From positions 1 through 8,037 of the forward strand of contig PUKM01000173.1 in the NCBI GenBank assembly GCA_003552325.1: a stretch of 8,037 nt of DNA. The letters run 5' to 3'. Source of the DNA: Natrialbaceae archaeon. Lineage in GTDB: Archaea; Halobacteriota; Halobacteria; Halobacteriales; Natrialbaceae. Positions 1 to 6,592 of the stretch are shown here, in pieces (the stretch's first letter is position 1; each line of letters opens with the position of its first letter). Both the position numbers and the translations under genes were made by a program. Below the pieces are notes generated by a model that made no database searches, was not told the DNA's origin, and worked only from the letters and a program-made list of their open reading frames with translations.

Positions 1-926
1 ACGAGCAGATTCTTTTCGTCACTCCCGAGTGCGGCGATGACGATGTCAGCCTCGTCGACGTGTTCACGGTCGAGAAACTCGATATCGGTCCCGTCGGATT
101 CCATCACGAGCGTGTTGGGGAGTTTTTCTGCTACCTCCCGGGCTCGGTCGTGATCTTGTTCGATCAATGTGGGTTTCTGGCCGTGCTCTTCGAACTCACG
201 GGCAGCCTGAAAGCCGATTTCGCTCGCACCAACGATGACGATTTCGTCGCGTTCACTCGCCGGCGTACAGACGATGTCATCGGCGAATTTCGTGACAGAG
301 TCGGGGCTACCGATAACGACGACGCGATCACCCGGCCGGATGACACTGTCTCCGCGGGCGACGATCATCTCGTCGCCGCGGAAAATGGCGGCGAACGTGA
401 GCGAGTCGTACTGGTCTGCATCCTGGACAGTGAGATTCGCAATCGGGCTATCGGAGCCGATTTCGAACTCCGCCATTCTGATGAGGCCACCGGCGAACAT
501 ATCGACGTCCTGAGCGGCAGGCAACCCGGAGATACGGAAAACTGCCTGAGCGGCCAACAGATCCGTACAGACCATGAAATCGACGCCGAAAGCGCCTTCA
601 GCACCTTCCCAGGTCTCGAGCAGGGTGCGCCGTCGAACGCGTGCGATGGTGAACGCATCGCTCAGCGTCTTGGCTGCGCCGCTGATCACGAGATTCACTT
701 CGTCGTCGTCCGTACAGGCGATGACGAGCCCGGCGTCGCCGACATCCGCAGCACGTAACGTGGCAATATCAGTGCCATCGCCCTCGAGCGCGAGGACGTT
801 TAATGTGTAGTTCAACTCCTCGACGAGATCCGGGTCCTGGTCGATAACGACCACGTCGTGTGAGTCCTCGAGATTGGTCGCGATCGAGCGGCCAACGGAA
901 CCAGCACCGACGATGACTACGTGCAT
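1..926 (-). CDS. trkA: Trk potassium uptake regulatory protein TrkA (3' end outside window)
   Basis: Peripheral cytosolic subunit that binds NAD(H)/nucleotides and gates the TrkH K+ channel-like subunit. 308 codons are visible; the frame is open to the window edge, so the C-terminus is missing (family members with two RCK units are usually about 440-450 residues). Residues 1-118 form a Rossmann RCK_N domain that starts MHVVIVGAGSVGR, with the glycine motif G7-x-G9-x-x-G12 and the acidic end of strand 2 at D29 (VVVIDQD). Residues about 137-219 are an RCK_C (TrkA_C) domain containing the typical IRPGDRVVVIGS stretch (196-207). A second RCK_N begins near 227 (EIVIVGASEIG), with acidic E256 in LIEQD; its middle glycine is Ser (G233-x-S-x-x-G238), a mild variation. 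The ATG is chosen because the Rossmann strand begins at residue 2 and a GGAGG lies 8 nt upstream. It is transcribed divergently from the usp/antiporter/trkH genes, so its presumed partner trkH is about 3.6 kb away on the other strand. Identity as TrkA is secure; pairing with this TrkH is inferred. Confidence 0.94.
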   Translation of the reverse strand, partial: MHVVIVGAGSVGRSIATNLEDSHDVVVIDQDPDLVEELNYTLNVLALEGDGTDIATLRAADVGDAGLVIACTDDDEVNLVISGAAKTLSDAFTIARVRRRTLLETWEGAEGAFGVDFMVCTDLLAAQAVFRISGLPAAQDVDMFAGGLIRMAEFEIGSDSPIANLTVQDADQYDSLTFAAIFRGDEMIVARGDSVIRPGDRVVVIGSPDSVTKFADDIVCTPASERDEIVIVGASEIGFQAAREFEEHGQKPTLIEQDHDRAREVAEKLPNTLVMESDGTDIEFLDREHVDEADIVIAALGSDEKNLL

Positions 927-934
927 ATTCGCCG

Positions 935-939
935 CCTCC
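935..939 (-). promoter_or_regulatory. Shine-Dalgarno sequence of trkA
   Basis: On the minus strand this reads GGAGG, ending 8 nt before the ATG at 926-924. It is a full-strength match to the archaeal anti-SD and supports the chosen trkA start. It also implies a leadered mRNA, in contrast to mgsA. No convincing TATA box was found at a fixed distance upstream; weak candidates such as CATATG near 957-962 are not called. Confidence 0.65.
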
Positions 940-1213
940 CACCAGAACGATCGATCATATGTGCCGTTTTTCATTGAGGAAGATAGCGGTTACGGCGGTC
1001 GCCACTGGACGACGCGTTCGTATGAATCATGAAATACAGGAGATACGTGGGACCGGCGTTCCACTCGCGAACCCAACAATTCGCGCGCTCCCCAGAGTCT
1101 AAATACAAGTAAAATCCACCCGAATATATACCACGAGGAAGGAATCTACTAGTTGGTTATCTAGAATATTTGTGCGAATGCGCAGTGAATACCGCTGATC
1201 GTCGGCCGAATTC

Positions 1214-1245
1214 AGTAATTCTTCAATCGCGGTTCTTCAATTACT
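1214..1245. repeat. Inverted repeat overlapped by a 14-bp-period direct repeat upstream of the usp TATA box
   Basis: AGTAATT at 1214-1220 is mirrored by AATTACT at 1239-1245 (perfect 7-bp inverted repeat, 18-nt spacer). Overlapping it, TTCTTCAAT occurs at 1219-1227 and again at 1233-1241 (perfect 9-bp direct repeat, 14-bp period). The block ends 15 nt before the TATA box, where an upstream activator or repressor would sit. The repeats are seen directly; a regulator-binding role is inferred and no specific factor is recognised. Confidence 0.45.
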
Positions 1246-1260
1246 CCATCAATAGCACAC

Positions 1261-1268
1261 TTTATATA
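1261..1268 (+). promoter_or_regulatory. Probable TATA box of the usp-antiporter(-trkH) transcript
   Basis: TTTATATA is the strongest TATA element in the intergenic region on the plus strand. With usual archaeal spacing the start site would lie near 1290, giving an mRNA leader of about 80 nt to the ATG at 1371 (about 40 nt if the alternative in-frame ATG at 1332 is used). No other promoter is evident before 4500, so this one probably serves usp, the antiporter and perhaps trkH. Confidence 0.6.
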
Positions 1269-1286
1269 CCCACCCTCGACTTCCTG

Positions 1287-1313
1287 CACCACCGACTGCT
1301 GACGGCGGTGGTG
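1287..1313 (+). repeat. 8-bp hairpin at the predicted usp transcription start
   Basis: CACCACCG (1287-1294) and CGGTGGTG (1306-1313) are perfectly complementary across an 11-nt loop. The left arm overlaps the start site predicted from the TATA box at 1261-1268, so the element could be an operator covering the start site or a GC-rich hairpin at the extreme 5' end of the mRNA. Only the symmetry is observed; either function is inferred. Confidence 0.45.
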
Positions 1314-1370
1314 TCTCCCGACAAAGGATGGATGAGACATCACACACTCACAGTCACAATACAGATACAC

Positions 1371-2246
1371 ATGCCATCTTCACCACTCCACACACTCCTC
1401 GTCCCCGTCGCCGACGAAGCCGATGCCCAACAAACGTGTACCGCACTCGAGCCCTATGGGCCAGCGATCGAGTCGCTCATCGCCCTCCACGTGCCACCGC
1501 CGGGTACAGAGGAGCGCGCAAACGGGTTGTTCGACCCCTTCGAAGCAACCTTCGGCGAGGAAAGCTCGGGCCCAGCACTCACCACGGAAGTACACCCCCA
1601 GGACGATCCGATCGCCGGTATCGCATCCGCCGCTGAGACCACCGACGTGACCGCAATAGGCGTGCTTCCGCGGCCACGGAGTCGATTCCTCCAGATTCTC
1701 TCGAAAGAGAACACGACGAGCCTGGTCTCGAGTACGGACGTGCCGGTGTTCGTGCTCCCCCAGGAGACGAACGGCAAGGACGTGCCAACCGAGGAACCAT
1801 TCGTCTCGCCACCGTGGGAACCATCGATCCTCGTGCCACTGACCGACGAACCCCACGCGTTCGAGGCACTCGAGTACGCCTGTACGGTGTTTTCGAATCC
1901 AAGTATCGCCGCCGTACACGTCCTCGAACCGCCGAGTGTCGATATCTATTCGACGATGACACCGGGTGTGTCGAGTGAGAGTTCCACAGCCGAGGCCGAG
2001 CGTCAGGAAGCCGTCGACGCGATGTTCGACCGTGCCAAGAAAATTGCGGGAGAACACGGCGTGACGGTGACAACGCTCGCCATTTCGGGCGATGTGGCAC
2101 CGACACTCACTGACTATCTCGACACCAATCCGATGGATCTGATCGTCCTCGGCGTGCCGGGCGGCATCACTCCTGACCGACGACAGCTTGGCTCGACAGT
2201 GAAAGGACTTATCTGGAACGCCCAGGTTCCAACGGTGATCCACTGA
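1371..2246 (+). CDS. Tandem universal stress protein (two USP domains)
   Basis: Cytosolic USP-superfamily protein of 291 residues, twice the usual single-domain length. Domain 1 (about 5-130) begins PLHTLLVPVADEADAQ and ends TDVPVFVLPQ. Domain 2 (about 149-291) begins WEPSILVPLTDEPHAFEALE and ends AQVPTVIH. Domain 2 carries the exact ATP-binding signature G-2x-G-9x-G-S at G261, G264, G274, S275. The corresponding loop of domain 1 (IGVLPRPRSRFLQ...) has lost it, so one domain probably binds ATP and the other is structural or pairing. The start at 1371 puts the first beta strand close to the N-terminus as usual. An in-frame ATG at 1332 would add 13 residues and cannot be excluded; neither has a strong SD. 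The stop is 2 bp before the antiporter ATG, so the two are co-transcribed and probably translationally coupled. The family is linked to stress and energy signalling; a role in adjusting the adjacent antiporter is inference. Confidence 0.9.
   Translation: MPSSPLHTLLVPVADEADAQQTCTALEPYGPAIESLIALHVPPPGTEERANGLFDPFEATFGEESSGPALTTEVHPQDDPIAGIASAAETTDVTAIGVLPRPRSRFLQILSKENTTSLVSSTDVPVFVLPQETNGKDVPTEEPFVSPPWEPSILVPLTDEPHAFEALEYACTVFSNPSIAAVHVLEPPSVDIYSTMTPGVSSESSTAEAERQEAVDAMFDRAKKIAGEHGVTVTTLAISGDVAPTLTDYLDTNPMDLIVLGVPGGITPDRRQLGSTVKGLIWNAQVPTVIH
2234..2240 (+). promoter_or_regulatory. SD-like sequence for the antiporter, inside the end of usp
   Basis: GGTGATC matches the 3' part of the extended archaeal SD consensus (GGAGGTGATC) over all seven bases and lies 8 nt before the ATG at 2249. 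It falls within the last codons of usp, consistent with translational coupling. The core GGAGG part is absent, so strength is uncertain. Confidence 0.4.
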
Positions 2247-2248
2247 GA

Positions 2249-4447
2249 ATGTCTCTACTTCCAACTATTTTCAGTCTGCGCGACCATTGGGTCGGGAGTG
2301 TCGAACAGACACTCCTCTGGCTCAGCCAGCGACCACTCGAGACTGGTCTCTCACTCGAGGCACCGTTCGAGGAGCCGGTCCTCATCTTCGGAGTCGCGAT
2401 GCTCGCGTTTTTCATCGCCCCACTTTTGCTCGAGCGGTTTCGCCTCCCCGGCATCATCGGGATCATCCTCTTCGGTGCAGCCATCGGTCCCGACGGACTG
2501 GGCCTGTTCGAAGAGAGCGAACAGATCGAACTCCTCGGGGAGGCCGGACTCATCTTCCTGATGTTCGTTGCCGGACTCGAAATCAACTTCAATCAGTTCC
2601 TCGAGTACAAAGATCGGAGCCTCGTCTTCGGGAGCTTCTCGTTTCTGATTCCCCAGGCGTTGGGGACGATTGTGGGGATGTACGCGCTCGGCCTCGATCT
2701 CCTGCCAGCATTGCTCTTTGCCGCGATTTTCTCCTCACACACGTTGCTCGCGTATCCCGTCGTGAGCCGCCTCGGACTGGCGAAAAATGAGGCGATGACC
2801 GCGACCATTGGCGGGACGATCCTGACTGATACCCTGGCGTTGCTCGTCCTCGCCGTAGTCGTTGCGTCGATGCAGGGAGACACCGGCCTGTTCTTCTGGG
2901 GCCAATTTAGCGTCCTGCTTGCGCTGTTTTTCGTCGGTGTCTGGCTGATCGTGCCGCGTATTGGCCGCTGGTTCTTCCGCATCCACGACGAAGAGAGCTA
3001 CTTCGAGTTCCTGTTCGTGATGGTGATTCTGTTCATGTGTGCGATCCTCGCTGAGCTCGTGGGCGTCAAACACATCATCGGCGCGTTCCTCGCCGGGCTG
3101 GCACTCAACCGTCTCATCCCCGAGTCCGGTCCACTGATGAACCGCATCGAGTTCGTCGGCAACGCCCTCTTGATTCCGTTCTTCTTACTCTGGGTCGGTA
3201 CCCTCGTCGACGTCCGCGCCATCTTCGCTGGCCCCGAGACGCTCCAGATCGCCGCCGCGTTGATCGTCATGGTCATCGCCACGAAATACGCGGCCTCCTG
3301 GGTGACCGGGCAGGTGTACGATTACTCGAGCGAGCAGGTCATGGGAATGTACGGCCTCTCGGTTGGCCAGGCGGCCGCCGCGCTGGCGATCGTACTCATC
3401 GGCTTCGACGTCGGAATCGACGGCTTCACGCAGGACATGATCAACGGGACCGTGCTCATGATTCTCGTCGTGAGCATTATTAGCCCGATCGTCGTCACCA
3501 GAGCCGGCAAGCAGATGCGCCTCGAGGAAGAACAGGAGGAGTACGACCCCTCCGAAACCCCTCAACGGATCCTGGTACCCGTCTCTCGAGAATCCGAATA
3601 CCGCGAGGAACTGCTGGACATGGCACTGACGATTCGCGACGACAAGTCCGAGGAGCCGATACACACCGTCTCAGTCGTTCCGCCTGGGCACGAACGCGAA
3701 GATGCGTCTGATTCGATGGAAACCGTCACGATTCCTGCTGCGGTCGGTCGCCAGACCGAGGCTAGCGTCGCCGAAGCCGAAGAGATGCTCGAGGGGATGG
3801 CCGAGTACGCCGCGGGTGCGGAGGTTCCGATCCGCACGCACACGCGGGTCAACCACAACATCGCCTCCGGGATTTCCCGCTCGGTGCTCGAAAACCGCAT
3901 CACCACCCTCATCATCGGCTGGGATGGGGCCCAGTCCCGCAGACAGCGGGTTTTCGGCCACATTCTCGACCGTGTGTTGACCCAGACGGGGCAGTTAACG
4001 CTCGTGTCGCGCGTCCGTGAACCCCTGAACACGACCGACCGGATCCTCCTCCTGTTGCCACCAGGAATCGACCACAACGATGGCTTCATCGAGGCACTCC
4101 ACACGATCAAACGGGTGAGCGAACAAACTGGTTCCCCGGTTCACGGCATCGCCGTCAACGGCAACCCAGAACAGTTCGAACGGCTCTTCGAAATGGTCGA
4201 GCCGGAAGCACCGGGCACGTTCGAGGCTGTCGACGACTGGAAAGAGCTCCTCGAGTTACTACGCGACGAAGTGGAGGATGGCGACCTCGTGACGCTCATG
4301 AGCGCGCGCCGACAGGACCTCGGCTGGCACAGTGAGCTGCAGACACTGCCAAAGAGTATCTCGACGCTCACCGATGGCAACTTCGTGATCGTCTATCCGG
4401 CCCACGAGGACCGCGCCGACGACCGGCAGTTCCTCCAGTTCACCTAA
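2249..4447 (+). CDS. CPA2-family cation:proton antiporter with C-terminal USP-type domains
   Basis: Integral membrane exchanger of 732 residues, probably Na+ or K+ against H+. Residues about 42-416 are a Na+/H+ exchanger (PF00999-type) membrane domain with about 12 hydrophobic segments. Recognisable landmarks are LIFLMFVAGLE (101-111), the ion-binding segment GGTILTDTLALL with T193-D194 where other CPA2 members have DD, ND or QD, IIGAFLAGLAL (276-286), and a membrane Lys at 346 (IATKYAAS). After a charged linker (421-437) comes a USP-like domain (about 438-590, PQRILVPVSRESE...), with an ATP-type loop G557-2x-G560-9x-G570 followed by His instead of Ser/Thr. A second, degenerate USP-like unit follows (about 597-718, starting DRILLLLPPG and ending NFVIVYP) with no such loop. 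There is no RCK domain, unlike the second antiporter here. It begins 2 bp after usp and is followed 52 bp later by trkH. Substrate cannot be decided from sequence. Confidence 0.92.
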   Translation: MSLLPTIFSLRDHWVGSVEQTLLWLSQRPLETGLSLEAPFEEPVLIFGVAMLAFFIAPLLLERFRLPGIIGIILFGAAIGPDGLGLFEESEQIELLGEAGLIFLMFVAGLEINFNQFLEYKDRSLVFGSFSFLIPQALGTIVGMYALGLDLLPALLFAAIFSSHTLLAYPVVSRLGLAKNEAMTATIGGTILTDTLALLVLAVVVASMQGDTGLFFWGQFSVLLALFFVGVWLIVPRIGRWFFRIHDEESYFEFLFVMVILFMCAILAELVGVKHIIGAFLAGLALNRLIPESGPLMNRIEFVGNALLIPFFLLWVGTLVDVRAIFAGPETLQIAAALIVMVIATKYAASWVTGQVYDYSSEQVMGMYGLSVGQAAAALAIVLIGFDVGIDGFTQDMINGTVLMILVVSIISPIVVTRAGKQMRLEEEQEEYDPSETPQRILVPVSRESEYREELLDMALTIRDDKSEEPIHTVSVVPPGHEREDASDSMETVTIPAAVGRQTEASVAEAEEMLEGMAEYAAGAEVPIRTHTRVNHNIASGISRSVLENRITTLIIGWDGAQSRRQRVFGHILDRVLTQTGQLTLVSRVREPLNTTDRILLLLPPGIDHNDGFIEALHTIKRVSEQTGSPVHGIAVNGNPEQFERLFEMVEPEAPGTFEAVDDWKELLELLRDEVEDGDLVTLMSARRQDLGWHSELQTLPKSISTLTDGNFVIVYPAHEDRADDRQFLQFT

Positions 4448-4499
4448 CGAAGGGGACCGAACCGACTATGCCACCTCCGTTCACAGTTCGAGACAATCG

Positions 4500-6074
4500 A
4501 TGAGGATCCGTGTCGACTGGCGCTCGAGTTGCAGCCTCACGGGGACGGTCCTGAAGTGGCTCTCGATCCCGCTCACCCTCCCTCTCGCTATCGGCGTCTA
4601 CGAGGGGGCCGACGTCTTCCCCTTTTTCGGCGCAATCCTCGTCACGATTCTCCTCGGCGTCGCCCTCGAACAGCTCTCGGACGAGCGCGACCTGCGCCAG
4701 CGAGAGGCGTTCTTAATGGTGGCACTCACGTGGCTTGGCGTGGCGCTCGTCGGTGCTATCCCGTTCTTTCTCACGGGCATCAACGCGAGTACAGAGTCGG
4801 CCTTTTATAATCCGATTTTCGACCTCATCGCCGGAGATGTCGCCACCCTGGTAATCGTACTCAGTGCGTTTGTGGATTCTCTGTTCGAGAGTATGAGCGG
4901 GCTGACGACGACGGGGGCAACGATCATGTCCGGGTGGGACTTCGAGAACCAGTCTCGAGCCATCCTCTTTTGGCGACAGTTGATCCAGTGGCTCGGCGGC
5001 CTGGGCATCCTGATCGTCGCCATTGGGTTACTCTCGAACCTGATGGTCGGTGGGGCACAGCTGATGGAAACTGAAACCCAGACGCAGAACGTGACGAAGC
5101 TTACCCCCGAAATCGAGCGGACGGCGCGGCTGATCTGGGGGTTGTACGTCGGACTGACGCTCGCCGCAGCAGGGACGTTTTACGCGCTCCATCTGCTTGG
5201 GCTGGCACCGAATATGGATCTGTTTAATGCCGTTTCCCACGCACTCACGAGCGTCTCGACGGCAGGCTTTTCGCCGGAGGGAGAGAGCGTTGGTGCGTTC
5301 TCACCGTCCGTCCAGTGGGCCGTGATTCCGTTCATGCTCTTTGGCGCGACGAACTTCGTCCTGCTCTATTACATCGCTCAGGGCGACCTCGAGCGTCCGT
5401 ACCGATCCGAGGAGCTCCGATTCTACGTCGGCACCATCGTCGTCTTCGCAACGATCGTCTGTCTCGTGTTGCTCCTGGACAGCGAGCTCGAGCAGGGGCT
5501 GGAACCCACCCTTCGACACGGCCTGTTCAACGTCATCTCTATCATGACGACGACGGGCTACGCGTCGACGAACTTCGACCTCTGGACCCCCGCTGCGACG
5601 TACATCCTTTTCCTCGGGATGTTCGTCGGTGGAATGGCGGGGAGCACAACCTGTTCGATCAAAGCCATCCGTTGGCTGGTCATCTTCAAAAGCCTCTCCC
5701 GGAACCTGTTCGTCTCGGTCCATCCCCAGGCCGTTCGTCCCGTGCGTCTCGGCGAGTCAGTTATCGACGAGGAAACGGTCACCGATATCTTTAGCTACGT
5801 GTTGCTCGCGTTCCTGTTGTTTTTCCTGCTGACGATTTTCGTCATCGTCGACGGTGCTCGAGCGGGGCCAGCCATCACCCAGTTCGAAGCCCTCGGGGCC
5901 TCGGCCTCGATCTTCTTCAATATCGGGCCCGCGTTCGGGATCGCCGGGCCGCTCGAGAACTACGCAGCGTTTCCACTGTCGACACGAGCGGTGATGGTGA
6001 TCATGATGTGGATCGGCCGGATCGAGATTTTGCCCGTCCTCGTTCTGCTGTTGCCGGCGTATTGGCAGTCCTGA
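4500..6074 (+). CDS. trkH: Trk-type potassium uptake transmembrane protein TrkH
   Basis: Membrane subunit of the Trk K+ uptake system, 524 residues, of normal TrkH length (about 480-550). All four M1-P-M2 repeats are present with their selectivity-filter glycines: P1 TTTG (136-139), P2 STAG (253-256), P3 TTTG (350-353) and P4 NIGPAFG (474-480, G476). Family signatures FWRQLIQWLGGLGIL (157-171), GGMAGSTTCSIKAIRW (377-392, the loop region that gates the pore) and WIGRIEILPVLVLLLP (504-519) are intact, so the protein should be functional. The ATG at 4500 starts MRIRVDWRSS, a typical haloarchaeal TrkH N-terminus; the nearby ATG at 4468 is out of frame. No SD or TATA box is evident in the 52-bp gap after the antiporter, which suggests read-through from the upstream promoter. 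TrkH needs a TrkA-type subunit; the divergent trkA at 1-926 is the obvious local candidate. Confidence 0.96.
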   Translation: MRIRVDWRSSCSLTGTVLKWLSIPLTLPLAIGVYEGADVFPFFGAILVTILLGVALEQLSDERDLRQREAFLMVALTWLGVALVGAIPFFLTGINASTESAFYNPIFDLIAGDVATLVIVLSAFVDSLFESMSGLTTTGATIMSGWDFENQSRAILFWRQLIQWLGGLGILIVAIGLLSNLMVGGAQLMETETQTQNVTKLTPEIERTARLIWGLYVGLTLAAAGTFYALHLLGLAPNMDLFNAVSHALTSVSTAGFSPEGESVGAFSPSVQWAVIPFMLFGATNFVLLYYIAQGDLERPYRSEELRFYVGTIVVFATIVCLVLLLDSELEQGLEPTLRHGLFNVISIMTTTGYASTNFDLWTPAATYILFLGMFVGGMAGSTTCSIKAIRWLVIFKSLSRNLFVSVHPQAVRPVRLGESVIDEETVTDIFSYVLLAFLLFFLLTIFVIVDGARAGPAITQFEALGASASIFFNIGPAFGIAGPLENYAAFPLSTRAVMVIMMWIGRIEILPVLVLLLPAYWQS

Positions 6075-6102
6075 CCAAGGGTTCCCCCGATCAAGACATA
6101 TC

Positions 6103-6109
6103 GTTATAC
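6103..6109 (+). promoter_or_regulatory. TATA box of mgsA at leaderless spacing
   Basis: GTTATAC is centred about 26 nt upstream of the ATG at 6132, exactly the spacing of a haloarchaeal leaderless transcript in which the A of ATG is at or next to the start site. There is no SD before 6132. This supports 6132 over the upstream in-frame ATG at 6114, which would lie inside the promoter. Confidence 0.6.
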
Positions 6110-6131
6110 CGGCGTGTCCCCAACGAGTGGT

Positions 6132-6506
6132 ATGACCCGACTCGCGTTGATCGCCCACGATGAGAAAAAAGACGACCTCATCGAATTCGTCCAGGAACAC
6201 GAAGCCCAGTTAGCGCAATACGAGCTCATCGGGACGGGAACGACCAGCGGCCGACTCATGGACGAAACCGACCTCGAGGTCGAGGCCCAGGCCTCGGGCC
6301 CCCTCGGTGGCGACTTGGTGATCGGCGGTGAGATCGCTGAAGGCCGACTCGATGGCCTGATTTTCCTTCGTGACCCACTCACGGCCCAGCCCCACGAACC
6401 GGACGTCTCCGCTCTGCTCCGCATCTGTGACGTCCACAACACGCCACTTGCGACGAACCTGGCAAGTGCGCGGTATCTGCTCGAGGGGCTCGAATCCGAA
6501 GCGTAA
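6132..6506 (+). CDS. mgsA: Methylglyoxal synthase
   Basis: Cytosolic enzyme that converts dihydroxyacetone phosphate to methylglyoxal and phosphate, the entry to the methylglyoxal bypass of lower glycolysis. At 124 residues it is shorter than the E. coli enzyme (152), mainly by lacking N- and C-terminal extensions. Active-site positions line up with a constant offset of 10: H9 and D10 (ALIAHDEKKDDL), the catalytic base D61 in SGPLGGD (E. coli D71), D81 in FLRDPL (D91), H88 and D91 in PHEPDV (H98 and D101). Phosphate-binding elements K13, TGTT (35-38) and SG (55-56) are also present, so activity is expected. The start at 6132 was chosen because it gives MTRLALIAHD and fits the TATA spacing; a start at 6114 would add six residues. 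It sits 57 bp after trkH and 86 bp before a Kef-like antiporter, an unusual neighbourhood for a carbon enzyme. Confidence 0.95.
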   Translation: MTRLALIAHDEKKDDLIEFVQEHEAQLAQYELIGTGTTSGRLMDETDLEVEAQASGPLGGDLVIGGEIAEGRLDGLIFLRDPLTAQPHEPDVSALLRICDVHNTPLATNLASARYLLEGLESEA

Positions 6507-6507
6507 G

Positions 6508-6559
6508 CGGACGGTGGCTGGGCTGGTCGCGTCTCGAGAAGCCATATATAAACCGTCCG
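6508..6559. repeat. 8-bp inverted repeat bracketing the TATA box of the Kef-like gene
   Basis: CGGACGGT (6508-6515, starting 2 nt after the mgsA stop) is the perfect reverse complement of ACCGTCCG (6552-6559). The 36-nt spacer contains the TATA box, and the downstream arm adjoins or overlaps its end by one base. It could be a pair of operator half-sites, or a long-range stem in mgsA read-through RNA. The symmetry is observed; the role is inferred. Confidence 0.4.
6544..6552 (+). promoter_or_regulatory. TATA box of the Kef-like antiporter
   Basis: ATATATAAA stands out in the GC-rich gap between mgsA and the next gene. Usual spacing puts the start site near 6574 and leaves a leader of about 20 nt before the ATG at 6593, with only a weak GGT before the start. 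It suggests the Kef-like gene is transcribed at least partly on its own. Confidence 0.6.
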
Positions 6560-6592
6560 TTGACAAAAGCCCGGTATCCCCCACAGGTCTTG

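Larger units (their letters stand above)
927..1370. other. Divergent intergenic region between trkA and usp
   Basis: This 444-bp region has no supported gene. The first part (927-1090) has normal base composition and contains the trkA leader. The part from about 1095 to 1275 is visibly AT-rich and holds several TATA-like strings (AATATATA at 1123-1130, TTTATATA at 1261-1268), a 7-bp inverted repeat overlapped by a 9-bp direct repeat (1214-1245), and then a hairpin (1287-1313). Both divergent transcripts must be controlled from here. A frame continuous with usp is open back to 1170, but it crosses the TATA box and gives a non-USP-like peptide, so I read it as non-coding. Confidence 0.7.

Noticed and set aside
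60..758. Plus-strand open frame of 232 residues
   Set aside because: It is the antisense shadow of trkA. The minus strand reads a clean two-domain TrkA across the whole stretch, and the plus-strand peptide has no domain logic.
1022..1102. 26-codon open frame in the divergent intergenic region
   Set aside because: No SD, no placed TATA box and no similarity to a known family; length is expected by chance.
1123..1130. AATATATA as an alternative promoter
   Set aside because: It is TATA-like, but about 240 bp from the usp start and not well placed for trkA. The AT-rich block makes such strings common, so it is mentioned only in the intergenic entry.
1170..1370. Extension of the usp frame upstream to an ATG at 1170 (358-residue reading)
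   Set aside because: The extra 67 residues resemble no USP sequence, run through the TATA box at 1261 and the hairpin at 1287-1313, and delay the first USP beta strand. The start at 1371 is better.
1380..2264. Minus-strand open frame of 294 residues opposite usp
   Set aside because: Shadow frame caused by GC-rich codon bias; the peptide is rich in Cys, His, Arg and Trp, unlike acidic haloarchaeal proteins.
4448..4499. Possible separate promoter or terminator between the antiporter and trkH
   Set aside because: No TATA box, T-tract or hairpin is visible in these 52 bp, so read-through is the simpler reading.
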